Positions 8,129-16,857 of a stretch of 64,000 nt of DNA are shown one piece after another. Every line of letters begins with the position of its first letter. The stretch's first letter is position 1. The stretch is from CAZJAH01 sp964544155 (GTDB lineage: Bacteria > Bacteroidota > Ignavibacteria > Kapaibacteriales > UBA2268). Made by a program: the position numbers and the translations under genes. The notes under the pieces are model-generated. The model had not been told where the DNA came from, did not search any database, and saw only the letters and a list, made by a program, of their open reading frames with translations. Location of the stretch: contig CAZJAH010000001.1 in NCBI GenBank assembly GCA_964544155.1, positions 186,001 to 250,000 of the forward strand. The letters are read 5' to 3'.

Positions 8129-9648
8129 GCAAATTCTTTATTGCCGTCAGCAATTTGATTCATCCAAATTCTCTTATTTTCCATGAAATAGTCTTTTGCC
8201 GCTTCGTATTCATTGGGTATTATGCCGTCCAATATGGCTTCTTCAATGTTTTCTTTAAGCAGTCCTACAGCTTTGCAGGGCTTAAGGCCGGTAATTTCCA
8301 TTATTTCATCACCTTTTATGGGTGATTGGAATTCGCGCAGCTTATCTTTTTCCTGAACATCCAGTACTTTTTGAAATACCTTCTCGTAATTCCTCCTGTA
8401 TTTCATGGAGAGGTTCGGATTTTTTGTAGTAATATCGGCCCTTACCAATGTAAAGAGGTCTTCAAGGTCGTCTCCCGCTTTAACTGCTAGCCTTCTGACG
8501 GCCGAATCTGTAACACCGTCATCAACGAGTACCATAGGCCTTTGATGCATTCGTATAAGTTTTTCGACATATTCAAGCTTATCCATTGGCAGCTTAAGTT
8601 TTTGGAATATGCCTTTCATCATACGCGCGCCTGATTCTTCATGCCCGTGGAATGTCCAGCCGTGAGTTTTGGTGAATTTTTTGCTCCTGGGTTTTGCGAT
8701 ATCATGTACAAGTGCCGCGAACCTGAGCCAGGTATTATTAGTATTCGGTACGATATTTTCAAGCACTTTAACAGAATGGAAGAAAACATCCTTATGACCG
8801 AATTTCTTATCATCGGTTTCGACTATTTCCACACCTGCTAATTCAGCAAGCTCTCTGAAGATCAAATGGAGTATCCCTGAGTTATAGAGTAATTCAAGCC
8901 CTACTGAGGGATTGTCCGAATTAATAATTTTTAAAAATTCATCTGTTATTCTTTCCTGGGAAATAATGGCTATTCTTGGCGCCAGTTTTTTCATTGCTTT
9001 AATGGCAGCTTCATCGATCGTAAAATTAAGCTGCGCGGCAAACCTGGCAGCGCGCATCATCCTTAATGGATCATCAGAGAAGGTGATTTCGGGATCGAGG
9101 GGCGTTCGTAATTCCCTGGATTTTAAATGTCTTTTTCCGCCAAATAAGTCTATAAGTTCGCCCATTGTTTCTTTGTTCAATGAAACGGCCATGGCGTTTA
9201 TAGTGAAGTCCCTTCTTTTCAGGTCGTCATCGAGAGTTCCTTCGCTGACAACAGGTTTGCGCGAATCTTCTTTGTACTCTTCTTTCCTTGTACCCACAAA
9301 TTCCAGATGATATTCACCTATTGGTACCATTGCCGTACGGAAGCGCTCATATATTACTGCTTTAGAATTGAATTTCTTTGCTACGGCTTTTGCAAATTTC
9401 AGAGCATCGCCGACAACTGTACAATCCAGATCGGTACGGGGACGGCCCAGGAAATAATCCCTCACATATCCGCCTACGGCATATAGTTTGATTTCTTTTT
9501 CATCTGCGAATTCACCTAACTGCAAAAGAATATCATCACTGATCTCTATTTGCTCAGCAGGATATTTAACATGGGTAACAAAAACCTGTTTAGGGAGAAT
9601 TCTTTTTCTTTTTTTCTTTATAGTTGGTTTGCTGTTCTTATCTTCCAT
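8125..9648 (-). CDS. CCA tRNA nucleotidyltransferase / poly(A) polymerase family with HD domain
   Basis: The enzyme belongs to the class II nucleotidyltransferases that add or repair the 3' CCA of tRNA. The head domain carries YAVGGYVRD and TDLDCTVVG, whose two aspartates bind the catalytic metals, then RRDFTINAM and the RRAARF-like helix DPLRMMRAARFAAQL. A C-terminal HD domain is visible (ALVHDIAKP, FHGHEESGARM), as in many bacterial CCA enzymes with phosphohydrolase activity. The N-terminal 20 residues are very basic (KKKRKR). Poly(A) polymerase I is the main alternative; the HD domain favours the CCA enzyme. The start at 9648 shares one base with the stop of the Memo-like gene, so they form one leftward operon. 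Confidence 0.9.
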   Translation of the reverse strand: MEDKNSKPTIKKKRKRILPKQVFVTHVKYPAEQIEISDDILLQLGEFADEKEIKLYAVGGYVRDYFLGRPRTDLDCTVVGDALKFAKAVAKKFNSKAVIYERFRTAMVPIGEYHLEFVGTRKEEYKEDSRKPVVSEGTLDDDLKRRDFTINAMAVSLNKETMGELIDLFGGKRHLKSRELRTPLDPEITFSDDPLRMMRAARFAAQLNFTIDEAAIKAMKKLAPRIAIISQERITDEFLKIINSDNPSVGLELLYNSGILHLIFRELAELAGVEIVETDDKKFGHKDVFFHSVKVLENIVPNTNNTWLRFAALVHDIAKPRSKKFTKTHGWTFHGHEESGARMMKGIFQKLKLPMDKLEYVEKLIRMHQRPMVLVDDGVTDSAVRRLAVKAGDDLEDLFTLVRADITTKNPNLSMKYRRNYEKVFQKVLDVQEKDKLREFQSPIKGDEIMEITGLKPCKAVGLLKENIEEAILDGIIPNEYEAAKDYFMENKRIWMNQIADGNKEFA

Positions 9649-11153
9649 TATTCTTTGTCTGATTGGTCTGATCTTAAACTTCGTAAAACATCAAATTGAT
9701 AAATATCTTCAATTTTATTTGGTTGAATATTTGTTCCGTACTTATTATTTACTATTTCAATGAGCTCTTCGGTATTATTTAGTTCCGAGTTCAATTCATC
9801 AGGCATAAGTGAGTATAGTTCTCCTTTATGCCTCACTGATAAACCTGTCGAAGGGTTGAGCCTGTTAAAATCTCGGAATAGTTTTAACGGGGACAGGATA
9901 TCGAGTTTAATCATATATTTTTTGGGATCCTCTTCTTTCAGTTTTTCTCTGATACCGGGCTTGTCCAGAGCATTATAAGTAACTTCGGGCAATGTATGAG
10001 ATAGATGATCTGATGGGAAAAGATCATAGTACTCAGTTATCTTTATATCATTGAGATACAATTCCGCGTGGAAAGGAAATACCTCTGATACAGCTCTGAA
10101 GATCAAAGAATTTTGCTCAATGCTGTCATCGGTAAACACTCTGGAAATGCCTTCTCTTATATGGTCCAAGGTGATTACTTCGTCAGGGCCGTAAATAACC
10201 GGTTTAGGTACGAACTGATCTCTATCGCCTGTCGGCCTGGACGAAACAGCCGACGCAATCCCGATAAAGCTGGTATCTTTTTCGTTGATGATATCTACTG
10301 TTTCGTATCTGACCGGGAAAAATCCTGTACCTCCCGTAAGTGAAACCGCCATCATTGTCGTAATCAGCGGTGAGGGCGATTTAATTGGGCTGTCTTCAGC
10401 AAATAACCGGTTTGCCAGAGTGAAATAGTCATTTCTTTCCAAAATTTGCAAAATTGGTATATTGGATGTCCTCGTCAGTCTAAAGCTTTCTGAGCGGTAC
10501 ATATTACCGGTGGATATTATGAAATATCTTTTGTCTGTTTCTTTAGCCATTTCATAAATATTAACTGCAAGATCCCTCGATTCGGCAAAGGTTAATTCAT
10601 TCACAATTACAGGGATAACAGGCTTATCGGGAAATACTTTCTGAATGAAAGGAATCTGCGATTCAATTGAAAACTCAGCGTTTTCCTTAGTGCTTATGTG
10701 GCCTTTATTGGAATACTCATAAAGCTCGTTTTTACCGGCAAGCAGTTGTGCCGCATCAGAATCTACAAATGATTTTCCTAATGGAGACGTATAGGATTCG
10801 CCCTTAAATATTGAAACGGTTTTTTCATCAATATGTTCCGCAGGCCCTATAATGATGACTCCGTCAAAGAGCGAATCAGCAGCATATTTATATGCTTTAG
10901 CTAGTACTTTGCCGGATTTATCATAATCATAAAAAGGAGCAAAGAGGCCTATTGCCTCATAATTAACAAATTCCGGTTCATTAATATCCATAACGTTAAT
11001 AATGAATTCTTCAAGAGAATCCCTATCAGCCGGATATTTTGAACCCGCGAAATAGTGTGGCCTGTGGCTGATATCCTCTGCGGGGAGCATATCCTGAGCG
11101 TTTAGGCCGATCGCAATAAGCGCTAATAATGCTGGTAAAAGTATTTTTTTCAT
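9648..11153 (-). CDS. Exported Memo-like protein with AMMECR1-like C-terminus
   Basis: The ATG at 11153 starts a good signal peptide (MKKILLPALLALIAIGLNAQ); an upstream in-frame ATG at 11180 would spoil it. Residues about 25-300 follow the Memo (AmmeMemoRadiSam protein B) plan: HYFAGSKYPAD, FAPFYDYDKSGKVLAKAY, VIIIGPAEH, SYTSPLGKSF, ESQIPFIQKVFP and IPVIVNELTF. In family members the third position usually reads PHAGY-like; here it is APFYDY, so one metal-ligand His appears lost. The C-terminal 150 residues carry IKLDILSPLKLF, TGLSVRHKGEL and YSLMPDEL, resembling a divergent AMMECR1 domain, though its LRGCIG motif is absent. Memo relatives are normally cytoplasmic, so export is unusual. No radical-SAM partner is present. 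Function unknown. Confidence 0.7.
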   Translation of the reverse strand: MKKILLPALLALIAIGLNAQDMLPAEDISHRPHYFAGSKYPADRDSLEEFIINVMDINEPEFVNYEAIGLFAPFYDYDKSGKVLAKAYKYAADSLFDGVIIIGPAEHIDEKTVSIFKGESYTSPLGKSFVDSDAAQLLAGKNELYEYSNKGHISTKENAEFSIESQIPFIQKVFPDKPVIPVIVNELTFAESRDLAVNIYEMAKETDKRYFIISTGNMYRSESFRLTRTSNIPILQILERNDYFTLANRLFAEDSPIKSPSPLITTMMAVSLTGGTGFFPVRYETVDIINEKDTSFIGIASAVSSRPTGDRDQFVPKPVIYGPDEVITLDHIREGISRVFTDDSIEQNSLIFRAVSEVFPFHAELYLNDIKITEYYDLFPSDHLSHTLPEVTYNALDKPGIREKLKEEDPKKYMIKLDILSPLKLFRDFNRLNPSTGLSVRHKGELYSLMPDELNSELNNTEELIEIVNNKYGTNIQPNKIEDIYQFDVLRSLRSDQSDKE

Positions 11154-11315
11154 CAGACTGTAAGCTGGTAAGTTATACATAACCCTATATGTAATAACAG
11201 GACCGGCGTAAAAACATTACATTATTTTGAATAATGCAGTACAATTTTTTTTTTAGGTAGACAAATATAAGTAAATAAAATTTTTAATTTTGTAATAAAA
11301 TATTCATACGATGAA

Positions 11316-12341
11316 TTATTTTTCGGAATATTGAGTTATTTCATTAACTTTTCTGACCGATTTCATCCCTTTATCCCTTCTTTCTATTACTTCAAGTGTT
11401 GAAGCATATATTTCCTTCCAGGTAAGCCCGAACTTAACAAGCAGTTCGTCAGGTTCGCCGCTGCCGCCGAAAGTATCTTTAACGCCGACAAATTCCATGG
11501 GCACGGGATAGTTCTTAGCGGTTACTTCAGCTACGGCGCTGCCGAGGCCACCATGCACCTGATGTTCTTCAGCAGTTACAATGGCTCCGCAATCTTTAGC
11601 GGCATCCACAATAGTGTGAACGTCTATGGGCTTTATGGTGTGCATATTGATCACCCGAGCTTTAATGCCTTTTCTTTTTTCAAGTTCCTCTGCTGCCAAC
11701 AGAGCTTCCCACACTAATAATCCGCAAGCTATTATTGCTACGTCATTACCTTCGCGGAATATTGAGGCTTTACCAAGTTCGAATTCAGTTTCAGTTGTTG
11801 TAAACCTGGGAATCGCCGACCTGCCGAACCTTATGTAGGCCGGGCCGTACATTTCACCTATGGCTATTGTCGCTTTTCTGGCTTCTTCATAGTCGCAGGG
11901 TACCACTAAAGTCATATTGGGCAAAGCCCTCAGCAGGGCCACTTCTTCAAGCGATTGGTGTGTAGCCCCGTCAGGGCCTACTGTTATACCCGAATGCCCA
12001 CCGCCGATCTTGACATTTGCGTCGTTATAGCATACAGAAATCCTGAGCTGATCGGCATTACGGAAAGCCGCGAAAGCGCTATAGCTTGAGAAAAATGCTA
12101 TTTTGCCGGACAGGGCCATTCCCACGGCGATGGTAGTCGCGTTTTGCTCGGCTATGCCGATAGAAAAGAATCTTTCCGGGAATCTTTCTTTAAAATAGGA
12201 AGTCATTACCGATCCGGTTATATCGCCGCCAAGGACAATGATGTTGTCGTGTTTTATACCAAGTTCAACAAGCGCTTCTCCAAAGCCGTGTCTTGTTGGT
12301 TTCTTTCCGTTCATTTCGAATTTCCGCATCGCTGCCTGCAA
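11316..12341 (-). CDS. Transketolase C-terminal subunit (pyrimidine-binding half)
   Basis: This 341-residue protein is the C-terminal half of a split transketolase, which moves two-carbon units between sugar phosphates in the pentose phosphate pathway. Visible family segments are GFGEALVELG, VLGGDITGS, FPERFFSIGIAEQNATTIAVG (with the ThDP-activating glutamate in IAEQN), GPDGATHQSLEE, RFGRSAIPRF and the transketolase C-domain motif TAEEHQVHGGLGSAVAE. An internal ATG at 12329 (MRKFEM) is a plausible alternative start. The N-terminal half is encoded upstream at 13930-13046, but a lipoprotein gene lies between the two, 29 bases from this start. DXPS and pyruvate dehydrogenase E1 beta share the fold; the pairing with a transketolase N-half settles the call. 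Confidence 0.92.
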   Translation of the reverse strand: MQAAMRKFEMNGKKPTRHGFGEALVELGIKHDNIIVLGGDITGSVMTSYFKERFPERFFSIGIAEQNATTIAVGMALSGKIAFFSSYSAFAAFRNADQLRISVCYNDANVKIGGGHSGITVGPDGATHQSLEEVALLRALPNMTLVVPCDYEEARKATIAIGEMYGPAYIRFGRSAIPRFTTTETEFELGKASIFREGNDVAIIACGLLVWEALLAAEELEKRKGIKARVINMHTIKPIDVHTIVDAAKDCGAIVTAEEHQVHGGLGSAVAEVTAKNYPVPMEFVGVKDTFGGSGEPDELLVKFGLTWKEIYASTLEVIERRDKGMKSVRKVNEITQYSEK

Positions 12342-12370
12342 CTCTATATATTATTTAAAAAATATTAATA

Positions 12371-13045
12371 TTACTTGCTTAGTACTTCGAAATTCGCCTT
12401 TGCGGCTAATTCCATTATTGCCGGCCCGTACATGTCGGGATCATTTACGTCTATTTGTACAAGATATCTTTCTGCCAATACAAACCTGAGATAGACCTTA
12501 CTTTCGGGTATATCTCTTGTCATATAGCCTGTGTACCTTAAATTTTCAAATCTTCCTTCAAGTTCCTGCGATCTTAGATCTTTTGATTCAGGTTTCCTGC
12601 CGTAATAATTGTATTCTTCTTCAGTCATATAATTACCAACATCTGTAATGGAATAGGTAATCAACTGATTTTTGTCTAAATTGTAAAATTGTTTCATGGC
12701 ATTGGAAACCGATTCACCGTTTAATAATCTGATTCCGTAGGATACAGGTTCAGATTCGAAGTTTGCTAAACTTGATGGCAACACTTTACCCAAATCTTCC
12801 GGATCCATTGGTGAGCCTTCTTTTCTGTTTTCGATAACAGGAGGTTTTGTTCCATTTTTAGAGTTAAAATCTTTTGATTTGATCTGAGTTTTATTAGTTG
12901 ATACATCCAGCTCTTTAAGATCGCTTGAGTCATAAACAGGTTTTTCCTGCTGATAAGTATGCTCTTTATGATTATCATCAGAGTTGTTACCGCAGCCAAC
13001 CGATAATAATAAAACAAAAAAGGCCGTTACCAAAATCCCTTTCAT
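12371..13045 (-). CDS. Lipoprotein of unknown function between transketolase halves
   Basis: The 224-residue product has a type II signal peptide: MKGILVTAFFVLLLSVGC, with the lipidated cysteine at 18 and no Asp immediately after it, so outer-membrane placement is likely. Residues 20-75 are polar and low-complexity. The remainder (about 85-224) reads like a compact domain with PVSYGIRLLNGESVSNAMKQ and a C-terminal VLAERYLVQIDVNDPD strand pattern. I do not recognise the family. Its ATG follows the stop of the transketolase N-subunit with no spacer (TAAATG), and the C-subunit gene starts 29 bases after it. So it is embedded in a metabolic operon without an evident metabolic role. Confidence 0.8.
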   Translation of the reverse strand: MKGILVTAFFVLLLSVGCGNNSDDNHKEHTYQQEKPVYDSSDLKELDVSTNKTQIKSKDFNSKNGTKPPVIENRKEGSPMDPEDLGKVLPSSLANFESEPVSYGIRLLNGESVSNAMKQFYNLDKNQLITYSITDVGNYMTEEEYNYYGRKPESKDLRSQELEGRFENLRYTGYMTRDIPESKVYLRFVLAERYLVQIDVNDPDMYGPAIMELAAKANFEVLSK

Positions 13046-13930
13046 TTAAATATCCTTCAATTCTTCCAATGCTTTAAGAGCCTGTTCTTCCGTAGGCGGT
13101 ATGCCGTGCCAGCCGTACTGATCTTTCATAAATGAGACTCCGTTGCCCATAAAAGTCTTAGCGATAATCACCGTAGGTTTTCCGACATTATTTTCGTTAT
13201 TTTCAATAAACCTGTCCAGGGCGCCGGTAATCTCCCTGTAATTATGGCCGTCGATATTAATGACGTTGAAATTAAATGATTTGAATTTATCATCTATGGG
13301 ATAAATATTCATTACATCATGCACGCGGCCGTCAATCTGGCAATCGTTATTATCCACAATCCAACACAAATTATCAAGCCCGAATGCTCCTGCCGACATA
13401 GCAGCTTCCCATGAACTTCCTTCCTGAAGCTCACCGTCGCCGGTGACACAGAATATTTTACGGCGGTTCTTATCTACAAGCTTGTCGCTCATGGCCATTC
13501 CTACAGCTATGGATACTCCCTGTCCCAGCGAGCCGGAGGAAGTTTCCACGCCGGGTAGTTTCATATCCCTGCCCGGATGGCCCTGAAGCCTGCTTCCCCA
13601 TTTCCTGAGCGTATGAAGTTCTTCGATGGGAAAATGCCCGGAACGCGCAAGTACCGAATAAAGCACGGGAGCCATATGGCCGGCGCTCAAAACAAAGCGG
13701 TCTCTGCCTTCCCAATCCGGATTAGAAGCGTCATAGCGCATATATCCGCCGAAATAAAGAACTGCCATGACGTCGGTTATGCCTAATGGGCCGCCGCTAT
13801 GGCCTGATTTAGCCAGGAAAAGACTCTTGATTATATCGCGTCTCATCTCAAGGGCGATCTCAGGAAATTCGCTTAGTTCTCGTTTTCTGTTCTCAAATAG
13901 CTTGTCGGAAAATTCTATCTTCAATTCCAT
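13046..13930 (-). CDS. Transketolase N-terminal subunit (ThDP-binding half)
   Basis: The product binds thiamine diphosphate and forms the active enzyme with the C-subunit encoded downstream. Motifs seen: SGHSGGPLGITDVMAVLYF, RDRFVLSAGHMAPVLYS, RLQGHPGRDMKLPGVE, SGSLGQGVSIAVGMA and the ThDP signature TGDGELQEGSSWEAAM ending in VDNNDCQIDG. At 294 residues it has the usual length of a stand-alone N-half. It is the first gene of a leftward operon (N-half, lipoprotein, C-half), abutting the lipoprotein gene. Start ATG 13930 (MELKIEF) is the first in frame. The 214 bases upstream are shared with the divergent secreted-protein gene and should hold both promoters. Confidence 0.92.
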   Translation of the reverse strand: MELKIEFSDKLFENRKRELSEFPEIALEMRRDIIKSLFLAKSGHSGGPLGITDVMAVLYFGGYMRYDASNPDWEGRDRFVLSAGHMAPVLYSVLARSGHFPIEELHTLRKWGSRLQGHPGRDMKLPGVETSSGSLGQGVSIAVGMAMSDKLVDKNRRKIFCVTGDGELQEGSSWEAAMSAGAFGLDNLCWIVDNNDCQIDGRVHDVMNIYPIDDKFKSFNFNVINIDGHNYREITGALDRFIENNENNVGKPTVIIAKTFMGNGVSFMKDQYGWHGIPPTEEQALKALEELKDI

Positions 13931-14168
13931 CGCGATTATTATGTGTCTTAAAATTCACGAAAATCAAAACTACGAAATTTCTAACTTTTAAAGCCCCTTT
14001 TGGGTAAAATTTATTTAAAAAATTTTCTGCATCTTAACGCGAAATTAGCAGGATATTAATAATCCGATATATTACTTCACAAGATTATTGGATTTGGAAC
14101 GAATTATACTTTAAGGTGTAGCTTTGTTTAAGATTAAGTGATGAGTGGAATGTTTTAAGGGAATTGTA

Positions 14169-16703
14169 ATGAGATTAATTATAGTATTGGCGGCAGTTTT
14201 GTTAATTAGCGATGTGAGTGTGCTTTTCGGGAATAGTGATTATTATGTTCTATCAAAATCCACAAAAGGCAAGGAATTCATTGTTGCCATACCGCCGAAT
14301 GAATTACCCGGAATTGAGGAGGATTTTGCGGTTGAAGCCTATATAAGTTCTAATAAGAATTCATCTGTTAATATCCGGATACCATATTTGAACATTGACA
14401 GGGATTTCGATATTTACGCTGATACTCCCCTGGTAATAAATAATGATTTGATTAATCAGTTCGACCACAGACTGGAATTAAGGGATAACAGCCGGAGCAA
14501 AGCTGTGTTCATAAGTTCTGAAGATTCCATCAGCGTAAGTGTGTTTAACTCTAAGTATGTTACTTCGGAAGGTTATACTGCCTTCCCTGTTGAGTCATGG
14601 GGAACTGAATACAGGCACATGGCATACTATGATAATTATAGGGAATACGGAGCATTATGGTGGCAGGAAAAAGTCAGGCGTAACGCGGGGTTTATTATTA
14701 TAGCCTCTGAAGATGACACAAAATGCGAAATCACGCTGCAGGGTGTTGGTACACCCGAAGTTAATGGTAAAAAAATTGGAGAAAAGATCGAATTTACTCT
14801 CAATAGAGGCGAAACCCGCCTTGTAAACACCCGCTCTTACCGAAACGGCAGGGATGATATATCAGGCACTATGATTAAATCAGATAAGCCGGTAGGAGTT
14901 ATATCTTATCATCTACGAACAAATCTTCCTTCAACACAGGATGATTTCTATAATGGACTAGACCACTTAAGTGAATGGCTGATGCCAGTAGAAAGCTGGG
15001 GCTCTAATTTTTTCACTACTGACCTGATCGATTCGGATAAAGGAGATTTCTTCAGGGTAATGTCGTCCGAGGATAATACAGAACTAAGTGTAATATCCTA
15101 CCACCCCGTTACGGGTAACGTTATTTATGAGGAGGAATTTAAATTAAACGATGCCGGTGAATTTTGGGAATATAATAATGATTTTACCGGACAAAATCCA
15201 AAAGGTATCCGCGGCCTTACAAAATGGTCGGCAGATAAACCTGTACTGCTCATGCAATATTCATATTCAGCGAGCTGGTATGATAATTCAAATAAGAACG
15301 ATCCCTTCATGGTACAGGTTGTGCCGACGGAACAGTTTGTCAGCAGCGCCACTATCCAGGTACCTGAAAATGATTATTCTTTTGTCAGAAACCGGATAGC
15401 ATTTATAATCGAGAATAAAGAACCTGGCGCGCTTGAAAGCTTCATTATCAACGGCCTGCCCTTGAGGAATTACGAAGCAAACATTCAGAATCAAAAAATT
15501 CCGGGTACCGATTATCACTGGTGTAAACTCGAATTGTCACCGGGAATATATAATATATCGAGTAATACTCAATTCGGGGCTTATCTATACGGCTCAGACC
15601 AATATAATTCCTACGGATGGCCTGTTGCAATGAAACTCGACTGGGAAGCATTTGTCGATACGCTAAAACCGGAATTGCATCTTATGCAATTCTGCGATGA
15701 TATAGAATTCAGCATTAGCGATACAACCCACGGTGATACAACGGCTGAGGATTCACAAAGGGATTCCGGAATTGAACTCGTGTCAGTGCTGGAAATGGAT
15801 AATTTCGAAATAGTTTACGATACACTTTCAAATGCCGGCGATACTCTTTCAAGAATATATTCAGCCAGGCCGGAAGTTATTGATAAAAGAACAAACGCTT
15901 ACCTGAAGATAGAAGCGAAAGATTATTTGGGGAATACCGGCACTTACGAAATCTTCTATCCGCCAAAGGATAAGCTGCCTGTGATCATGAATATGGAAAT
16001 TGATAGCCCCAGGGATAAGTATATGCCCGGTGAGATCCTGGCAGGAAATCTGATGGCTTCACTCCCTGAAACCGGATTTTACAAATATGATTCCCTTAAT
16101 CTTAGGATTGAATACGATCCGATGGAATTCAATGTACTTGACGCCGAACTGGATGAAAGCTTAATTCCGGAATATGAACTAAGCAGCAGGATTGAGAATT
16201 TTTCAGATAAAGAAGAATTAGTTTTAACAGTAATTAACCCCGGATCCTATATTCAGGACAGCATTTTTATCAACCTGAAGTTTAAAGTCCTGCTTAGCGG
16301 ATCAGTGGATTATAAGGCAAAGTTCAGCCTGAGCGGTATAGGCATTGAACCTGAATGCCTTGATATCGATTATCCTGAAATTTCAGTGAAAGTCAATAAT
16401 TGTACAGGCGACCTCCGTTTGGTCAGCAGCGGTGAAAATAAATTCGGAATTGAAGAGATAAACCCCAATCCCGTGAACTCCAATATTCTTAATATTGATT
16501 ACAGCGTAGGATTCGATACTTACACAAGTATAACTATTTATAACTCAATGGGGCAAGTTATTGAAACACTTAGGGCTAGCGATACCAAAGCAGGTGAATA
16601 TTCCATTTTGTACAATATTAACCGATTAGGCAGCGGGCAATACTTTATAAGGATGGATTCAGGCCCTTACTCAAAAACGCGCAAGTTCATAATATCCAGA
16701 TAA
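14169..16703 (+). CDS. T9SS-secreted protein with IgGFc-binding-type N-terminal domain
   Basis: I chose ATG 14169 because it begins a standard signal peptide (MRLIIVLAAVLLISDVSV); the in-frame ATG at 14145 adds a hydrophilic leader. Mature residues start with a segment (STKGKEFIVAIPPNE) typical of the IgGFc-binding N-terminal domain found in many secreted Bacteroidota and Chlorobi proteins. The domain repeats VESWG-type units (about residues 140 and 275). A beta-rich middle follows, perhaps cohesin-like (GEILAGNLMASLP). The last 85 residues are a type A T9SS sorting domain: INPNPVNSN, YNSMGQVIETL, GSGQYFIRM and a terminal KFIISR. The protein should be exported by Sec, moved across the outer membrane by T9SS, and cleaved or anchored there. 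A terminator follows. Substrate or ligand is unknown. Confidence 0.85.
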   Translation: MRLIIVLAAVLLISDVSVLFGNSDYYVLSKSTKGKEFIVAIPPNELPGIEEDFAVEAYISSNKNSSVNIRIPYLNIDRDFDIYADTPLVINNDLINQFDHRLELRDNSRSKAVFISSEDSISVSVFNSKYVTSEGYTAFPVESWGTEYRHMAYYDNYREYGALWWQEKVRRNAGFIIIASEDDTKCEITLQGVGTPEVNGKKIGEKIEFTLNRGETRLVNTRSYRNGRDDISGTMIKSDKPVGVISYHLRTNLPSTQDDFYNGLDHLSEWLMPVESWGSNFFTTDLIDSDKGDFFRVMSSEDNTELSVISYHPVTGNVIYEEEFKLNDAGEFWEYNNDFTGQNPKGIRGLTKWSADKPVLLMQYSYSASWYDNSNKNDPFMVQVVPTEQFVSSATIQVPENDYSFVRNRIAFIIENKEPGALESFIINGLPLRNYEANIQNQKIPGTDYHWCKLELSPGIYNISSNTQFGAYLYGSDQYNSYGWPVAMKLDWEAFVDTLKPELHLMQFCDDIEFSISDTTHGDTTAEDSQRDSGIELVSVLEMDNFEIVYDTLSNAGDTLSRIYSARPEVIDKRTNAYLKIEAKDYLGNTGTYEIFYPPKDKLPVIMNMEIDSPRDKYMPGEILAGNLMASLPETGFYKYDSLNLRIEYDPMEFNVLDAELDESLIPEYELSSRIENFSDKEELVLTVINPGSYIQDSIFINLKFKVLLSGSVDYKAKFSLSGIGIEPECLDIDYPEISVKVNNCTGDLRLVSSGENKFGIEEINPNPVNSNILNIDYSVGFDTYTSITIYNSMGQVIETLRASDTKAGEYSILYNINRLGSGQYFIRMDSGPYSKTRKFIISR

Positions 16704-16724
16704 ATAATTCCATTTTAAAAAAGA

Positions 16725-16766
16725 AACAAGCCCCGGAAATCTTCCGGAGTTTTGTTATTTTTTTTT
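16725..16766 (+). terminator. Rho-independent terminator after the IgGFc-type gene
   Basis: CCGGAA (16733-16738) and TTCCGG (16742-16747) form the core of a hairpin with three loop bases, extended outward by an A-rich/T-rich flank. It is followed by TTTTGTTATTTTTTTTT. It separates the secreted-protein gene from the flhF operon. Confidence 0.75.
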
Positions 16767-16857
16767 GGCATAGATTTTTCTATATTTAAAACCGTAAGAA
16801 CTTTCGTTTATCAAAATTACTGATAATTAATTAACAGCGTCATTCAGCGGTTTTAAT

